Source of the DNA: an uncultured Oscillospiraceae bacterium
GTDB taxonomy: Bacteria > Bacillota > Clostridia > Oscillospirales > Acutalibacteraceae
Reading direction: 5' to 3'
Assembly: GCA_900540865.1 (NCBI GenBank)
Contig: UQHH01000014.1
Location: 1 to 48,621, forward strand
Length of the DNA stretch: 48,621 bases
The position numbers and the translations under genes are program-made. The notes under the pieces are model-generated. The model was not told where the DNA came from and did not search any database. It saw only the letters and a program-made list of their open reading frames with translations. Shown here piece by piece: positions 31,532-40,134 of the stretch (positions within the stretch are counted from its first letter, which is position 1; the number at the start of each line of letters is the position of its first letter).

Positions 31532-31744
31532 ATGAGACTCAGAATCAGAGATTTAAGAGAAGACCGCAACCTGCAGCAAAAAGATATTGCCAAATACTTG
31601 AACGTTCATCAAACGACGTATTCGAGCTATGAAAACGGAAAGCTGAATTTGCCAATCATCGCGCTCGACAAGCTTGCCGATTTCTACAATACAAGTACGG
31701 ATTACCTGATGGGCCGTACCAACAATCCGGAGCCGTATGAATAG
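31532..31744 (+). CDS. Small XRE-family regulator
   Basis: 70 residues. A Cro/cI HTH: LRIRDLREDRNLQQKDIAKYLNVHQTTYSSYENGKLNLPIIALDKLADFYNTSTDYLMGRT. ATG has AGGGGTG upstream. It is a typical short clostridial regulator without a sensor domain. It could bind the operators in the 31336-31531 gap. Confidence 0.9.
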   Translation: MRLRIRDLREDRNLQQKDIAKYLNVHQTTYSSYENGKLNLPIIALDKLADFYNTSTDYLMGRTNNPEPYE

Positions 31745-31821
31745 ACTTTACATAACGGACAACAACACGGGCATGTTCTGATTTTTTTACTATTTCTTCT
31801 TAGAAAATGCACAGGTTTTTT

Positions 31822-31830
31822 TGATATAAT
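31822..31830 (+). promoter_or_regulatory. Extended -10 promoter of the GH13 gene
   Basis: TGATATAAT combines a TG dinucleotide with a perfect TATAAT, 33 bp before the start codon. The -35 region is poor, as is usual for extended -10 promoters. No cre site seen. Confidence 0.6.
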
Positions 31831-31862
31831 AAGGATAAAACAGAAATCGGGAGGTTTTACAC

Positions 31863-33416
31863 ATGCCGCAGTGGTTAAACAATGCAGTTTTTTATGAAAT
31901 TTATCCGCAGTCTTTTTATGATTCCAATGGAGATGGCATCGGTGATTTGATAGGAATTTCCTATAAGCTGGATTACGTAAAAAGCCTTGGATGCAACGCC
32001 ATATGGCTGAATCCATGTTACGATTCCCCTTTTATGGACGCGGGCTACGACGTACGCGACTACAAAAAGGTTGCGCCCCGCTACGGAACGAACGAAGATT
32101 TGACCAGCCTATTCCAACAGGCTCATGAGAAGGGAATTAAGGTAATTCTCGATTTGGTTCCCGGTCATACGTCTGACGAGCACGCGTGGTTCCAAAGCAG
32201 CAAGGACCCAAAGCAGGATGTATATAAGAACCGTTATATCTGGACGGACAGCGTATGGGAGGCCCCGCCCCAATACCGCCTGATGTGCGGCATCACCGAC
32301 AGGGACGGCAACTATCTGGTCAATTTCTTCAGCTCCCAGCCAGCGCTCAATTATGGATTTAAGGAGATTACCCATCCAAGCTGGCAGCTGCCCTGCGGCC
32401 ATCCCGACTGTCAAAAAACGGTCGAGGCTTTAAAGGATATCATGCGCTTCTGGCTCGACCGCGGATGCGACGGGTTCCGTGTCGATATGGCCGATTCGCT
32501 CGTTAAAAACGATGAGGACAAGACGGCGACCGCGAAGATTTGGCGTGAAATCAGAGAGATGCTCGACAGGGACTATCCGCAGGCGGCGCTTATTTCGGAA
32601 TGGTCGTGCCCGCAGCGCGCGCTGAAGCTCGCGGGGTTCCACGCGGATTTTTATCTCGACCACTACGGCAATGGCTACAACACGCTGTTCCGTTATACCG
32701 ACAGGGAGACGGGCGAGGATAAGAGCTTTTTCTGCAAAGACGGCAAGGGCGACATTACGCTTTTCACTGAGGACTACTGCAAAAACCTTACGGAGTCGGA
32801 AGAACACGGGTACATCAGCTTTATCACCTGCAACCACGACACGCCGCGCATGAGCAAGACGCTCGGAGATACGGCGCGCAGGCTTGCCTTTTGCACCATC
32901 TTCACCTTGCCGGGCGTACCGTTCCTCTATTACGGGGATGAAATCGGTATGCGTTTTATTGAGGGCCTGCAGAGCAAGGAAGGCGGTTTCTCCCGCACTG
33001 GTACAAGGACGCCAATGCAGTGGAGCCGGAGTGAAAACCTCGGATTTTCGACTGCGCCCGCAGAAAGCCTGTACCTTCCGGTCGACTGCGCGCCAGACGC
33101 GCCGACCGTTGAGGAGCAGGAGCGGGACGAAAGCTCCATGCTGCATACGGTAAAGAAAATTATCGCGCTCAGGCAAGCGTACGAGGAATTACAGGCAAAC
33201 GGCCCGTTCGAGGTGCTTTACGCCGAAAAGAACGCCTATCCGTTCGTATATAAGCGGGGAAGGTTCGTGGTTGCCGTGAATCCCTCCGGGAAAGAGGTAC
33301 AGGCCCCTGTTCCCTGCAACGGGAATGCGGTATTTTCAATCGGGAACTCACAGCTTTCGGCGGAAGGGATTACGCTTGCGCCGCAATCGTTTGTTTTGGC
33401 TGACTGCGGAAAATAA
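31863..33416 (+). CDS. Cytoplasmic GH13 alpha-glucosidase/amylase-family enzyme
   Basis: 517 residues, no signal peptide. Opens FYEIYPQSFYDSNGDGIGDL, the usual start of oligo-1,6-glucosidase and trehalose-type GH13 members. Catalytic residues are D208 (GFRVD), E246 (ISEW) and D326 (CNHD); region I is DLVPGHTS with Gly where Asn is common. A C-terminal beta domain is present. It likely cleaves or rearranges short maltodextrins imported after extracellular amylase action. Exact specificity (alpha-glucosidase, neopullulanase-like or transferase) cannot be set from sequence. GGGAGG precedes ATG. Confidence 0.88.
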   Translation: MPQWLNNAVFYEIYPQSFYDSNGDGIGDLIGISYKLDYVKSLGCNAIWLNPCYDSPFMDAGYDVRDYKKVAPRYGTNEDLTSLFQQAHEKGIKVILDLVPGHTSDEHAWFQSSKDPKQDVYKNRYIWTDSVWEAPPQYRLMCGITDRDGNYLVNFFSSQPALNYGFKEITHPSWQLPCGHPDCQKTVEALKDIMRFWLDRGCDGFRVDMADSLVKNDEDKTATAKIWREIREMLDRDYPQAALISEWSCPQRALKLAGFHADFYLDHYGNGYNTLFRYTDRETGEDKSFFCKDGKGDITLFTEDYCKNLTESEEHGYISFITCNHDTPRMSKTLGDTARRLAFCTIFTLPGVPFLYYGDEIGMRFIEGLQSKEGGFSRTGTRTPMQWSRSENLGFSTAPAESLYLPVDCAPDAPTVEEQERDESSMLHTVKKIIALRQAYEELQANGPFEVLYAEKNAYPFVYKRGRFVVAVNPSGKEVQAPVPCNGNAVFSIGNSQLSAEGITLAPQSFVLADCGK

Positions 33417-33430
33417 AATAGTTACAGGAG

Positions 33431-33463
33431 ACCGCCGCCGATTGTACGGCGGTTTCTTTTTTA
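33431..33463. terminator. Terminator between GH13 and ACT genes
   Basis: ACCGCCG (33431-33437) pairs with CGGCGGT (33447-33453) and is followed by a T-rich run. It lies between converging genes. Confidence 0.85.
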
Positions 33464-33494
33464 TGCGGCTTTCCGCATTTTAACCCGTTTTGGT

Positions 33495-33860
33495 TTACAA
33501 TATTGTATGACCGACATTTTTCAGCGCCGCCACAGCCCGGTGGAACGAATCTTCCCTGCAAAGCAGGTAATCGGTATTGAAGGTCGAGACCGCAAAAACG
33601 GCGATTTCGTTTTCCGCCAACACACCGCATAATCCGGCTAAGATTCCAGTCAGTGAAAAGTCAAGTACGCCATGCACCTTAAGAGCGCGCCATCCGTTTT
33701 CGCATTTTATATATCGGCATGGCACATATTTTTCCGGACAGACGAGCGATATTTCCTCGTCCGTAACGGAGAGGAAGGTAAACGGCTTTTCCAAATCCAC
33801 CTGGCTGACGGAGTCGAGCCGGCATACGGAGAAGCGCTCCTTTAATATGGAAAGTGTCAT
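33495..33860 (-). CDS. ACT-domain protein
   Basis: 121 residues. A tandem ACT-like fold of the aspartate-kinase subgroup: FTFLSVTDEEISLVC in the first half and a second ACT with the ligand-type loop FSLTGILAGLCGVLAENEIAVFAVSTFNTDYLL. ATG has GAGAGG upstream. ACT domains bind small ligands, usually amino acids; no catalytic domain is attached. Ligand unknown. Confidence 0.88.
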   Translation of the reverse strand: MTLSILKERFSVCRLDSVSQVDLEKPFTFLSVTDEEISLVCPEKYVPCRYIKCENGWRALKVHGVLDFSLTGILAGLCGVLAENEIAVFAVSTFNTDYLLCREDSFHRAVAALKNVGHTIL

Positions 33861-34409
33861 AAAAACCTCTCTTTTGTTGTCTTTTGAAAAGCATTTTGTC
33901 TAACAATAAGTCTTATATAAATTATAGCGGATTTTTTATTGGAAAACAATGGAATTGCTCAGAAAAAATGTATTACAAAAATTTAATTTTTATAATTCGG
34001 AAAAAGCTGTTGACAAAAGAAAAATTACAGTTTGTTAACTTTTTACATGTTTTTTTCCTATTTGAAAAACTGTTGAAAAGTAAGTTTTTCACATTTTCCT
34101 TACTTTTTCTGTTAAATATGGGATTTTAGAAGCCGATTTTTCACACTTTCCACATAGTTTTCCACATTCATGTGAAAAAAGCGGGGTTTACTCATTGTAT
34201 AATTGTAAAAAAGCCGTAGATACCGTATCAAAAAGCGTATCTTTATTTTGTTTAGTTTGACTGAACGCGGTTTTTATTATTTTTTTATGTGCAGTCAGCC
34301 CTGAAAATTGTATTTGTTCCTGTATATATTGTAAATTCCCCGCCAAAAATAAAGGCAGTAAAAGGAACGCCGAATACAGCTACATAAAGTTGGAAAAGGA
34401 GAATTTATT
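33861..34409. other. AT-rich 549-bp gap with DnaA-box-like 9-mers
   Basis: Much more AT-rich than its surroundings and without a supported gene. Five related 9-mers lie at 34085-34093, 34137-34145, 34146-34154, 34158-34166 and 34171-34179 (the last inverted). TTGACA occurs at 34009-34014 without a good -10 box, and TATAAT occurs at 34198-34203 without a good -35. An inverted repeat (AGATAC...GTATCT) lies near 34217-34241. Confidence 0.5.
34085..34179. repeat. Cluster of DnaA-box-like 9-mers
   Basis: Two TTTTTCACA, one CTTTCCACA, one TTTTCCACA and an inverted TTTTTCACA, four of them within 43 bp. Most are one or two bases away from the DnaA box TTATNCACA. dnaA and dnaN are not in the window, so a chromosomal origin is unlikely; a titration or control site is possible. 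Confidence 0.45.
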
Positions 34410-34679
34410 ATGATAAAGGGCATCAACAGGCAGGTAATCGAAATAATGGACACGGGGAATTTGTACTATGAACGCGCTCTGCTTGTCGTCCGGCCAGAGT
34501 TCGCCGGCGCGCAGCGCGAGGTGCTTGAGCGTGAGGCGAAGCGCATGGTAAGCCAGATGCGCGCGCCGTCGGCCATCAAACGCAAACACGCTGTTTTATA
34601 TTGGGCGCTGCGGTTCGGGCTTGCCGCGCTCTTAGGAGCGGGCGCCGTGCTGCTGCTCGCTTTCTGCAACGTCATATAA
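34410..34679 (+). CDS. Small protein with C-terminal membrane helix
   Basis: 89 residues. AAAGGAG lies eight bases before ATG. A soluble helical part (RQVIEIMDTGNLYYERALLVVRPEFAGAQREVLEREAKRMVSQM) is followed by a basic patch AIKRKH and one C-terminal membrane helix (about 62-87). Tail-anchored topology is likely. I do not recognise the family. It is followed by a strong hairpin and the DUF6512 gene. Confidence 0.7.
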   Translation: MIKGINRQVIEIMDTGNLYYERALLVVRPEFAGAQREVLEREAKRMVSQMRAPSAIKRKHAVLYWALRFGLAALLGAGAVLLLAFCNVI

Positions 34680-34698
34680 TAGAAGAATACCGCATGTT

Positions 34699-34741
34699 CC
34701 CCCCTATGCTCTCATATATTGTGGTGATGAGCATAGGGGGG
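34699..34741 (+). promoter_or_regulatory. Strong hairpin burying the DUF6512 ribosome site
   Basis: A 13-bp stem pairs CCCCCCTATGCTC (34699-34711) with GAGCATAGGGGGG (34729-34741) around a 17-nt loop. The G run is the only Shine-Dalgarno-like sequence before the TTG at 34750, so the stem would hide it. It can also be read as a terminator with a poor T tract. Confidence 0.6.
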
Positions 34742-34749
34742 GATTTGTT

Positions 34750-35301
34750 TTGAATCAAAGCCGGTTTCGTAAAATGGAAATTATGGGTGTGTTTTTCACC
34801 TTTCTGATGGGAACACTGCTGCATTTCGTCTATACCTGGTCAAACGGAGCGGTCTGGAGCGTCCTGTTTGGCGCAATCAACGAAAGCGTATGGGAACACG
34901 TCAAAATTTTTGCGATGCCTTACCTGCTGTGGGGCGTCTTTGAGCTTGCCTGCGCGCGACCGTATTTCAAAATGTTCGTTATCTCAAAGGTAGTGGGGCT
35001 TTATTTTCTGGCGGCGGCTATCATCCTGTTTTATTACATTTATTCCGGAATTCTTGGCAGTAACGTCCTTGCGGTTGATATTATCAGTGTTTTTATTTGG
35101 ATAGCGCTTGCGCATCTTGTTTCCTACCGGCTTGCGCTGCTTGAGCGTGACATCCGGGCATGGTTTGTACCCGCTTTGTTCGCCCTGCTGTTGTTCGGGG
35201 CGATGTATTTCGGCTTTTCCGCCGCGCCGCCGCGCATCGAGCTGTTCCGGGACCCGGTTACCAATACATACGGCCTTTACACAGCCGGGCTTTCAGCATA
35301 A
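34750..35301 (+). CDS. DUF6512 family membrane protein
   Basis: 183 residues from TTG at 34750; the RFRKMEIMGVFFTFLMGTLLHFVYTWS opening matches the family from residue 5. The hallmark is INESVWEHVKIFAMPYLLW (about 43-61). Five membrane segments are visible. Function unknown. An ATG at 34774 would cut into the conserved N-terminus. Expression may be limited by the hairpin at 34699-34741. Confidence 0.8.
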   Translation: MNQSRFRKMEIMGVFFTFLMGTLLHFVYTWSNGAVWSVLFGAINESVWEHVKIFAMPYLLWGVFELACARPYFKMFVISKVVGLYFLAAAIILFYYIYSGILGSNVLAVDIISVFIWIALAHLVSYRLALLERDIRAWFVPALFALLLFGAMYFGFSAAPPRIELFRDPVTNTYGLYTAGLSA

Positions 35302-35370
35302 CAGCAACGCCGTCTGCTCAGAGAAAAAATGTCCTTTTTTTCGTTTACAGGTTCCTTTTCCGCCGTTTTG

Positions 35371-35379
35371 TGATATAAT
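35371..35379 (+). promoter_or_regulatory. Extended -10 promoter of rlmB
   Basis: TGATATAAT (TG plus TATAAT) lies about 52 bp before the rlmB ATG; no good -35 box. Same form as the GH13 promoter at 31822. Confidence 0.55.
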
Positions 35380-35431
35380 TTAATATTATTGCGCAAAACA
35401 AAAGGGAACGGCAGACAAACCGGAGGAACGT

Positions 35432-36181
35432 ATGGAAGAAAAAAAGGGAAACGACCTGATAATTGGAAGAAACTGCTTAAACGAGGCCCTGCGCGGCGGG
35501 CGTACGCTCGACCGGGTATTGGTAATAAAAGGCTTTCAAAACGGCTCCCTGCGTCCACTCGTCGCAAAGGCAAAGGAAAGCGGCGCGGTGATTAAGGAGG
35601 TCGACAGCAGAAAGCTCGACCTGATTGCGGGCGGCGCTGCCCACCAGGGAATCGTCGCGTACGCGGCTGTCAGGGAATACGCGCAGGTGGACGACATTTT
35701 TTCGCTTGCGAAGGAAAAAAACGAGGACCCGTTTCTCATCGTCCTCGACGAAATAGAAGACCCGCATAACCTCGGCGCGGTAATCCGCACCGCGGAATGC
35801 GCCGGCGCGCACGGGGTCATCATTCCGCGCAGAAGAAGCGTGGGGCTGTCCTACACAGTCGGTAAGGCCTCCGCGGGCGCGGTGGAATATATGCCGGTCG
35901 CGCGTGTGACAAATATCGCGGACACGCTCGAAGCGCTCAAAAAAAGGGGCGTGTGGGTATACGGCGCGGACATGGCTGGAGAAGCCTGGTGCAAGGCCGA
36001 TTTAAAGGGCGCGATAGCGCTTGTCATAGGCAGCGAGGGCAGGGGGATTTCACGCCTTGTCCGTGAAAAATGCGACGCGGTTTTATCCCTGCCGATGCGG
36101 GGGAAAATCACGTCGCTCAACGCGTCGGTCGCCGCCGGCGTATTGATGTACGAAATCACAAGGCAAAGGATGGGCCTGTAA
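35432..36181 (+). CDS. rlmB: 23S rRNA 2'-O-methyltransferase, TrmH/SpoU family
   Basis: 249 residues. RNA 2'-O-ribose methyltransferase with a knotted SAM site. An N-terminal substrate-binding domain (IIGRNCLNEALRGGR) precedes the three SpoU motifs: DPHNLGAVIRTAECAGAHG, VIGSEGRGISRL and LNASVAAGVLMYE. The RlmB assignment (G2251 type) follows from the IIGRN-VxEAL start; related paralogues cannot be fully excluded. GGAGG before ATG. The degenerate P-type ATPase-like gene follows by 35 bp. Confidence 0.9.
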   Translation: MEEKKGNDLIIGRNCLNEALRGGRTLDRVLVIKGFQNGSLRPLVAKAKESGAVIKEVDSRKLDLIAGGAAHQGIVAYAAVREYAQVDDIFSLAKEKNEDPFLIVLDEIEDPHNLGAVIRTAECAGAHGVIIPRRRSVGLSYTVGKASAGAVEYMPVARVTNIADTLEALKKRGVWVYGADMAGEAWCKADLKGAIALVIGSEGRGISRLVREKCDAVLSLPMRGKITSLNASVAAGVLMYEITRQRMGL

Positions 36182-36216
36182 ACGGGAGGACGCCCGTGAA
36201 AAGGAGATGATACAGC

Positions 36217-39200
36217 GTGAGCGGAAAAGATAAGGACGCAAAAGGCAAGCCGTCAATTTTAGACAAGCTCAAAAAGCTGATGAACGCAACGGAGCCGGAT
36301 GAAAGCCAGATAGAAAACAGCGAGGTGGACATCAGCGCGGGAGACGGCCAGACGCGCCCCATTATGGAAGAGATTTTCAGCGACAGCAACCAAAAAATCA
36401 AAACGATAAAAACCAGCCCGCTCGACGACGTTGATAAGAAGGAGCGGCAAAAACCCGTGCATCTGCGCGTGGTAAAGCTTGAAGATATAAAAAAAGACAC
36501 CGCACAGGAAGAAAAAACGGAAAATTCGGATACGACGGAACAGCAAAACGCTTCTGCTCCCATTGTACAAGAGCCTGAAAAGGGGCCGGCCCCAGAGGAT
36601 AACAGCCTCTCTGAAAACTTGCCTCAGGAGGAAGCCGCTTCAAACGAGCAGGAGGCTCCGCTGCGGGATGAGCCACAGGAAAAGCAAAAGGAAGACATAA
36701 AGGACAAGCCGGTACTGAAGGGACAGGCGGAGCAAAATACCCCTGTGCAGGACGAAGCGCAAGAACCGGAAGGTACTGAGCCCGCAGCCGCAAAAGAAGC
36801 AGCCGGGCCTGAAACAGCCCTGCCGGATGAAGGAAAGGCCAGTGAGCCTCAAAAAACAACCGCCGCGCCGGGAAAAGAAACCTCTGACCCTGACCAGGTA
36901 AACAAGGCAGCCGCAGCGGAAAAGCCTCGTATTGCCCAGCCGGACGACCGCCTGCTCGACATGGAGGCCGCAAAATCCGCAGCACTTTATGATGAAAAGG
37001 AGAGCCTGCTCACAAGGCTTTCTGGAAAGCTTTCGGCCTTCTGGGGCTTTGTCAACGCAAAACCAGACGAATACGCGCCGGACGAGGACGAGCCTGTAAA
37101 GCAGGAGGAGCCGGCAGCTTCGGACGAACCGATTGAAATTCTTAAAAAGCCGGAGCCGAAACAGCGGGAAAAACAGCAGGCGGAGAGTCAAGCGAAAAAA
37201 ACTGCCGTAAAGCCGCCGGTAACGGAACCAGCTCTCCAAAATGAAAACAAAACGGGAAAAGCGCAGGAAAAGACACGGAAAAAAACCGAAGATGCCTCTT
37301 CCGCGCCAAAACGCTATCCTGATTTTGTAAAGCTAAGCGTCCAGCCCCTGCCGGCGGGCGACGCTGAAAAAATGCTCGTCAATGGCGTGCGTGTGCCGGA
37401 ATATATCCATGAAAACGACGTAAAGAAAATTGTACTTCCCGGCGATAAAATCCAGCATGCCATAAAAAAGGAATACGAGGAATACATTAAGCTCGAGGTT
37501 TTTAAGGAAACCGTCGGGAAAAAGGCTCCCAAGGAGGAAAAACCGAAGGAAAAAACTTCCGCAAGGGAGCCCGAGCCAGCCGCTGAGGGCGGTACACCCC
37601 CTGCGGAGGACCAGCACAAAACGCTCAAGGACAAGCTGTTCGGCAGTTATGAAAGCTCAGCCGCCGATTATACCGAGTTTATCCCCCCGCAGCCAGCGGA
37701 AGAAGCCATCGAGGACTTTGAACGCCCCGAGGACGTCCGCGCGGTGCGCGCTGAAATCAACATGGAACGCAGAAAGCTCACGTTCCGCAGCGTGATGACG
37801 GGTATCGCGTTCGTTTTGTCGCTGATTGTCGTGATTTTACAGCGCAATTTTCCCGATATGCTCACGGAGTCCGTCCCGAACGCGGACATTATGTACTGTA
37901 TCGTCAATCTGCTGCTTCTGGCGCTCGGAATCGCTTTGTGCCATGTGACGGTTTTAAACGGGCTGCGCCCGCTGCTAACCTTCCGCGGCAACTCCGACAC
38001 AGCAGTCGCGGTCGCCGCCGTCGCGGCGGCGGCGCAGGGCATTGTAAGCTTTTTCGACGCTCCTTCGTATTTCAGCGGGGAAAAAAGTCTTTACGCTTTG
38101 CTTGTGCTGTTTGCGCTGCTGCTCAACTCCCTGGGTAAGCTGTGGATTGAACGCAGGATTCACGGCAACTTTAAATTTATTGCCGCTCCCAGCAGAAAAT
38201 ACGCGGCAAAAGTTCTAAACGATACGACCCTTGCGGAGAAAATGCTCTCCGGCACAAAGGCCGACCAGCCAATCGTCGCGTTCCAGCGCAGGACAAAATT
38301 CCTCAAGAACTTTTTAAAGCTTTCCTATACGCCCGACCCATGCGAAACGGCGGCGGCAAAATTCGCACCCATCTGCGCGGCGGTTTCGGTCGTTGTCGCT
38401 ATCGTGTTCGGCATCATATCAAAAAGCGCGTCCGACGCGGTTTCCGCATTCACGGCGGTCGCGTGCGTCGCTGTCCCTGCCTGCTGCCTGCTTGCGGTCA
38501 ACCTTCCCATGCGCAGCCTGTGCAAGTCCGCTGTACGCAGCAACGCGATGGTCGTCGGGTTCCCGGCGGTGCGCCAGTTTTCAGACACCCGCGCGCTGAT
38601 GGCCGATTCCCGCGAGCTTTACCCGCGCGGCAAGGTAAACCTGCTGAGCGTCAAAACGTTCAATTCTTATAATATAGACAAGGCGCTCATGAACGCAGCG
38701 GCTGTCATGAAGGTCGCGAACACACCAATGACCTATATGTTTGAGGACGTAATCGTCGATAAGGGAGAAGAGCTCCCGCCGGTCGAGAGCGTCAAGTATG
38801 AGGACGGCAAGGGCTTGATTTGCTGGGTGGACGGCGAACGCCTGCTGCTCGGCACACGCGAGCTCATGGAGAAGTACTCCATAGATTTGCCGAGCCTCGA
38901 CTTTGAAGAAAGCAACAAGCTCGACGAACAAAACTGCGTGACCTACCTTGCAAATGCAGGCCAGCTCGTCGCTATGCTGATTACCGAATACACAGCGGAC
39001 AAATATATTGTTTCGGAGCTTAAACGCCTGGAAAAGAGCGGCGTTACGCTGCTGGTGCGCACAGCCGACCCGAACGTTACACAGGAAAAGGTCGCGCGGG
39101 ACTTCCGGCTGTATTACCGCTCCATCAAAATCCTGCCGACGAGCCTCGGCAACCTCTGTAAGGAGGAAATGTCCGTTAAGGAAGACGAGTCGCGCGCCTA

Positions 39201-39441
39201 TGTATCCACCAGGGGCAAGCTCTCTTCCCTTGCCAGGGCTATCACGGGCTGTATCCGAATCAAGAGCAACATTTCTATCGCTGTATTTTTGCAGTGCTTC
39301 GCGGTGGTTATTGGTATCCTGTTCGTTTCAACCGTCGTGATTGCCTCCGGCGTCAAGACGCTCGGAACCATAGAGCTGTTCTTTTTCATGCTGCTTTGGG
39401 CGGCAGCCTCGGTTATCGCGCCGATGATACAAAAGCCCTGA
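36217..39441 (+). CDS. Degenerate P1B-type ATPase-like membrane protein with long disordered N-terminus
   Basis: 1074 residues from GTG, with AAAAGGAGA upstream. Residues 1-515 are mostly charged Glu/Lys/Pro/Ala sequence, probably disordered. Eight membrane helices (about 523-543, 559-580, 595-613, 624-643, 714-735, 740-763, 1017-1043, 1049-1070) follow the P1B pattern: four, loop, two, large domain, two. VPACC (753-757) sits where CPC would be. D797-S-R-E-L-Y-P-R-G-K-V aligns with DKTGTLTxGKV; GKG (864-866) and LGT (878-880) fit the nucleotide domain; T949-A-D-P replaces TGDN. The TGE actuator and GDGxND motifs are absent. Probably not a working pump. Confidence 0.75.
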   Translation: MSGKDKDAKGKPSILDKLKKLMNATEPDESQIENSEVDISAGDGQTRPIMEEIFSDSNQKIKTIKTSPLDDVDKKERQKPVHLRVVKLEDIKKDTAQEEKTENSDTTEQQNASAPIVQEPEKGPAPEDNSLSENLPQEEAASNEQEAPLRDEPQEKQKEDIKDKPVLKGQAEQNTPVQDEAQEPEGTEPAAAKEAAGPETALPDEGKASEPQKTTAAPGKETSDPDQVNKAAAAEKPRIAQPDDRLLDMEAAKSAALYDEKESLLTRLSGKLSAFWGFVNAKPDEYAPDEDEPVKQEEPAASDEPIEILKKPEPKQREKQQAESQAKKTAVKPPVTEPALQNENKTGKAQEKTRKKTEDASSAPKRYPDFVKLSVQPLPAGDAEKMLVNGVRVPEYIHENDVKKIVLPGDKIQHAIKKEYEEYIKLEVFKETVGKKAPKEEKPKEKTSAREPEPAAEGGTPPAEDQHKTLKDKLFGSYESSAADYTEFIPPQPAEEAIEDFERPEDVRAVRAEINMERRKLTFRSVMTGIAFVLSLIVVILQRNFPDMLTESVPNADIMYCIVNLLLLALGIALCHVTVLNGLRPLLTFRGNSDTAVAVAAVAAAAQGIVSFFDAPSYFSGEKSLYALLVLFALLLNSLGKLWIERRIHGNFKFIAAPSRKYAAKVLNDTTLAEKMLSGTKADQPIVAFQRRTKFLKNFLKLSYTPDPCETAAAKFAPICAAVSVVVAIVFGIISKSASDAVSAFTAVACVAVPACCLLAVNLPMRSLCKSAVRSNAMVVGFPAVRQFSDTRALMADSRELYPRGKVNLLSVKTFNSYNIDKALMNAAAVMKVANTPMTYMFEDVIVDKGEELPPVESVKYEDGKGLICWVDGERLLLGTRELMEKYSIDLPSLDFEESNKLDEQNCVTYLANAGQLVAMLITEYTADKYIVSELKRLEKSGVTLLVRTADPNVTQEKVARDFRLYYRSIKILPTSLGNLCKEEMSVKEDESRAYVSTRGKLSSLARAITGCIRIKSNISIAVFLQCFAVVIGILFVSTVVIASGVKTLGTIELFFFMLLWAAASVIAPMIQKP

Positions 39442-39480
39442 CAGACGTATTTAGATTCTTGGGAAAGGTCTGGTGTTTTC

Positions 39481-40134
39481 ATGAAAATCGCCCCGTCGTT
39501 ATTATCGTGCGATTTTTCGCAAATTGGCAATGAGGTCCGGCGGATGGACGACGCAAAGGCCGATTTTATCCATTTAGACGTTATGGACGGCCACTTCGTG
39601 CCGAACATTACCTTTGGCGCGCCTGTCATCGCCTCGGTGCGGGGTTTTACAGGTATACCGTTCGACGTCCACCTGATGATAGAAGAGCCTCTGCGGTATA
39701 TCGACGATTTTGCAAAGGCGGGCGCCGATTATATCACGTTCCACGTGGAGGCAAAATCCAACATAGCTGAAACCATTGACAAAATTAAAAACGCCGGTGT
39801 AAAGCCAGGCTTGGTAATAAAGCCCGGCACACCGGCGCAGTCGGTCTTCCCGTATTTGAAAGACCTCGATATGGTGCTTGTCATGACGGTCGAGCCCGGT
39901 TTTGGCGGGCAGTCGTTTATGGCGGACATGATGCCGAAGGTCAAAGAAATCCGCCGGGAGGCGGATAAGCTGGGTCATACGGTTCTCATCGAAGCGGACG
40001 GCGGCATCAATGAAGCGACTATTAGGACCGCGGCGCTTTCAGGCGTAGACGTAGCCGTTTCAGGTACCGGCGTTTTCAGGGCCAAAGACGCGAAGCTTGC
40101 AATTGAACATTTAAAACGTGCGGCCCACTGTTAA
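39481..40134 (+). CDS. rpe: Ribulose-phosphate 3-epimerase
   Basis: 217 residues. Interconverts ribulose 5-phosphate and xylulose 5-phosphate. A TIM barrel with IAPSLLSCDF (about 3-12), the metal/catalytic HLDVMDGHFVPN (about 31-42), VHLMIEEP, MTVEPGFGGQSF (about 139-150) and EADGGINEATI (about 175-185, second catalytic Asp). The ribosome site is weak. Its stop overlaps the converging mecA stop in a shared TTAA. Confidence 0.95.
   Translation: MKIAPSLLSCDFSQIGNEVRRMDDAKADFIHLDVMDGHFVPNITFGAPVIASVRGFTGIPFDVHLMIEEPLRYIDDFAKAGADYITFHVEAKSNIAETIDKIKNAGVKPGLVIKPGTPAQSVFPYLKDLDMVLVMTVEPGFGGQSFMADMMPKVKEIRREADKLGHTVLIEADGGINEATIRTAALSGVDVAVSGTGVFRAKDAKLAIEHLKRAAHC

Noticed and set aside
33861..34409. 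Chromosomal origin of replication
   Set aside because: DnaA-box-like 9-mers are imperfect and dnaA, dnaN and rpmH are absent; kept only as a candidate binding cluster.
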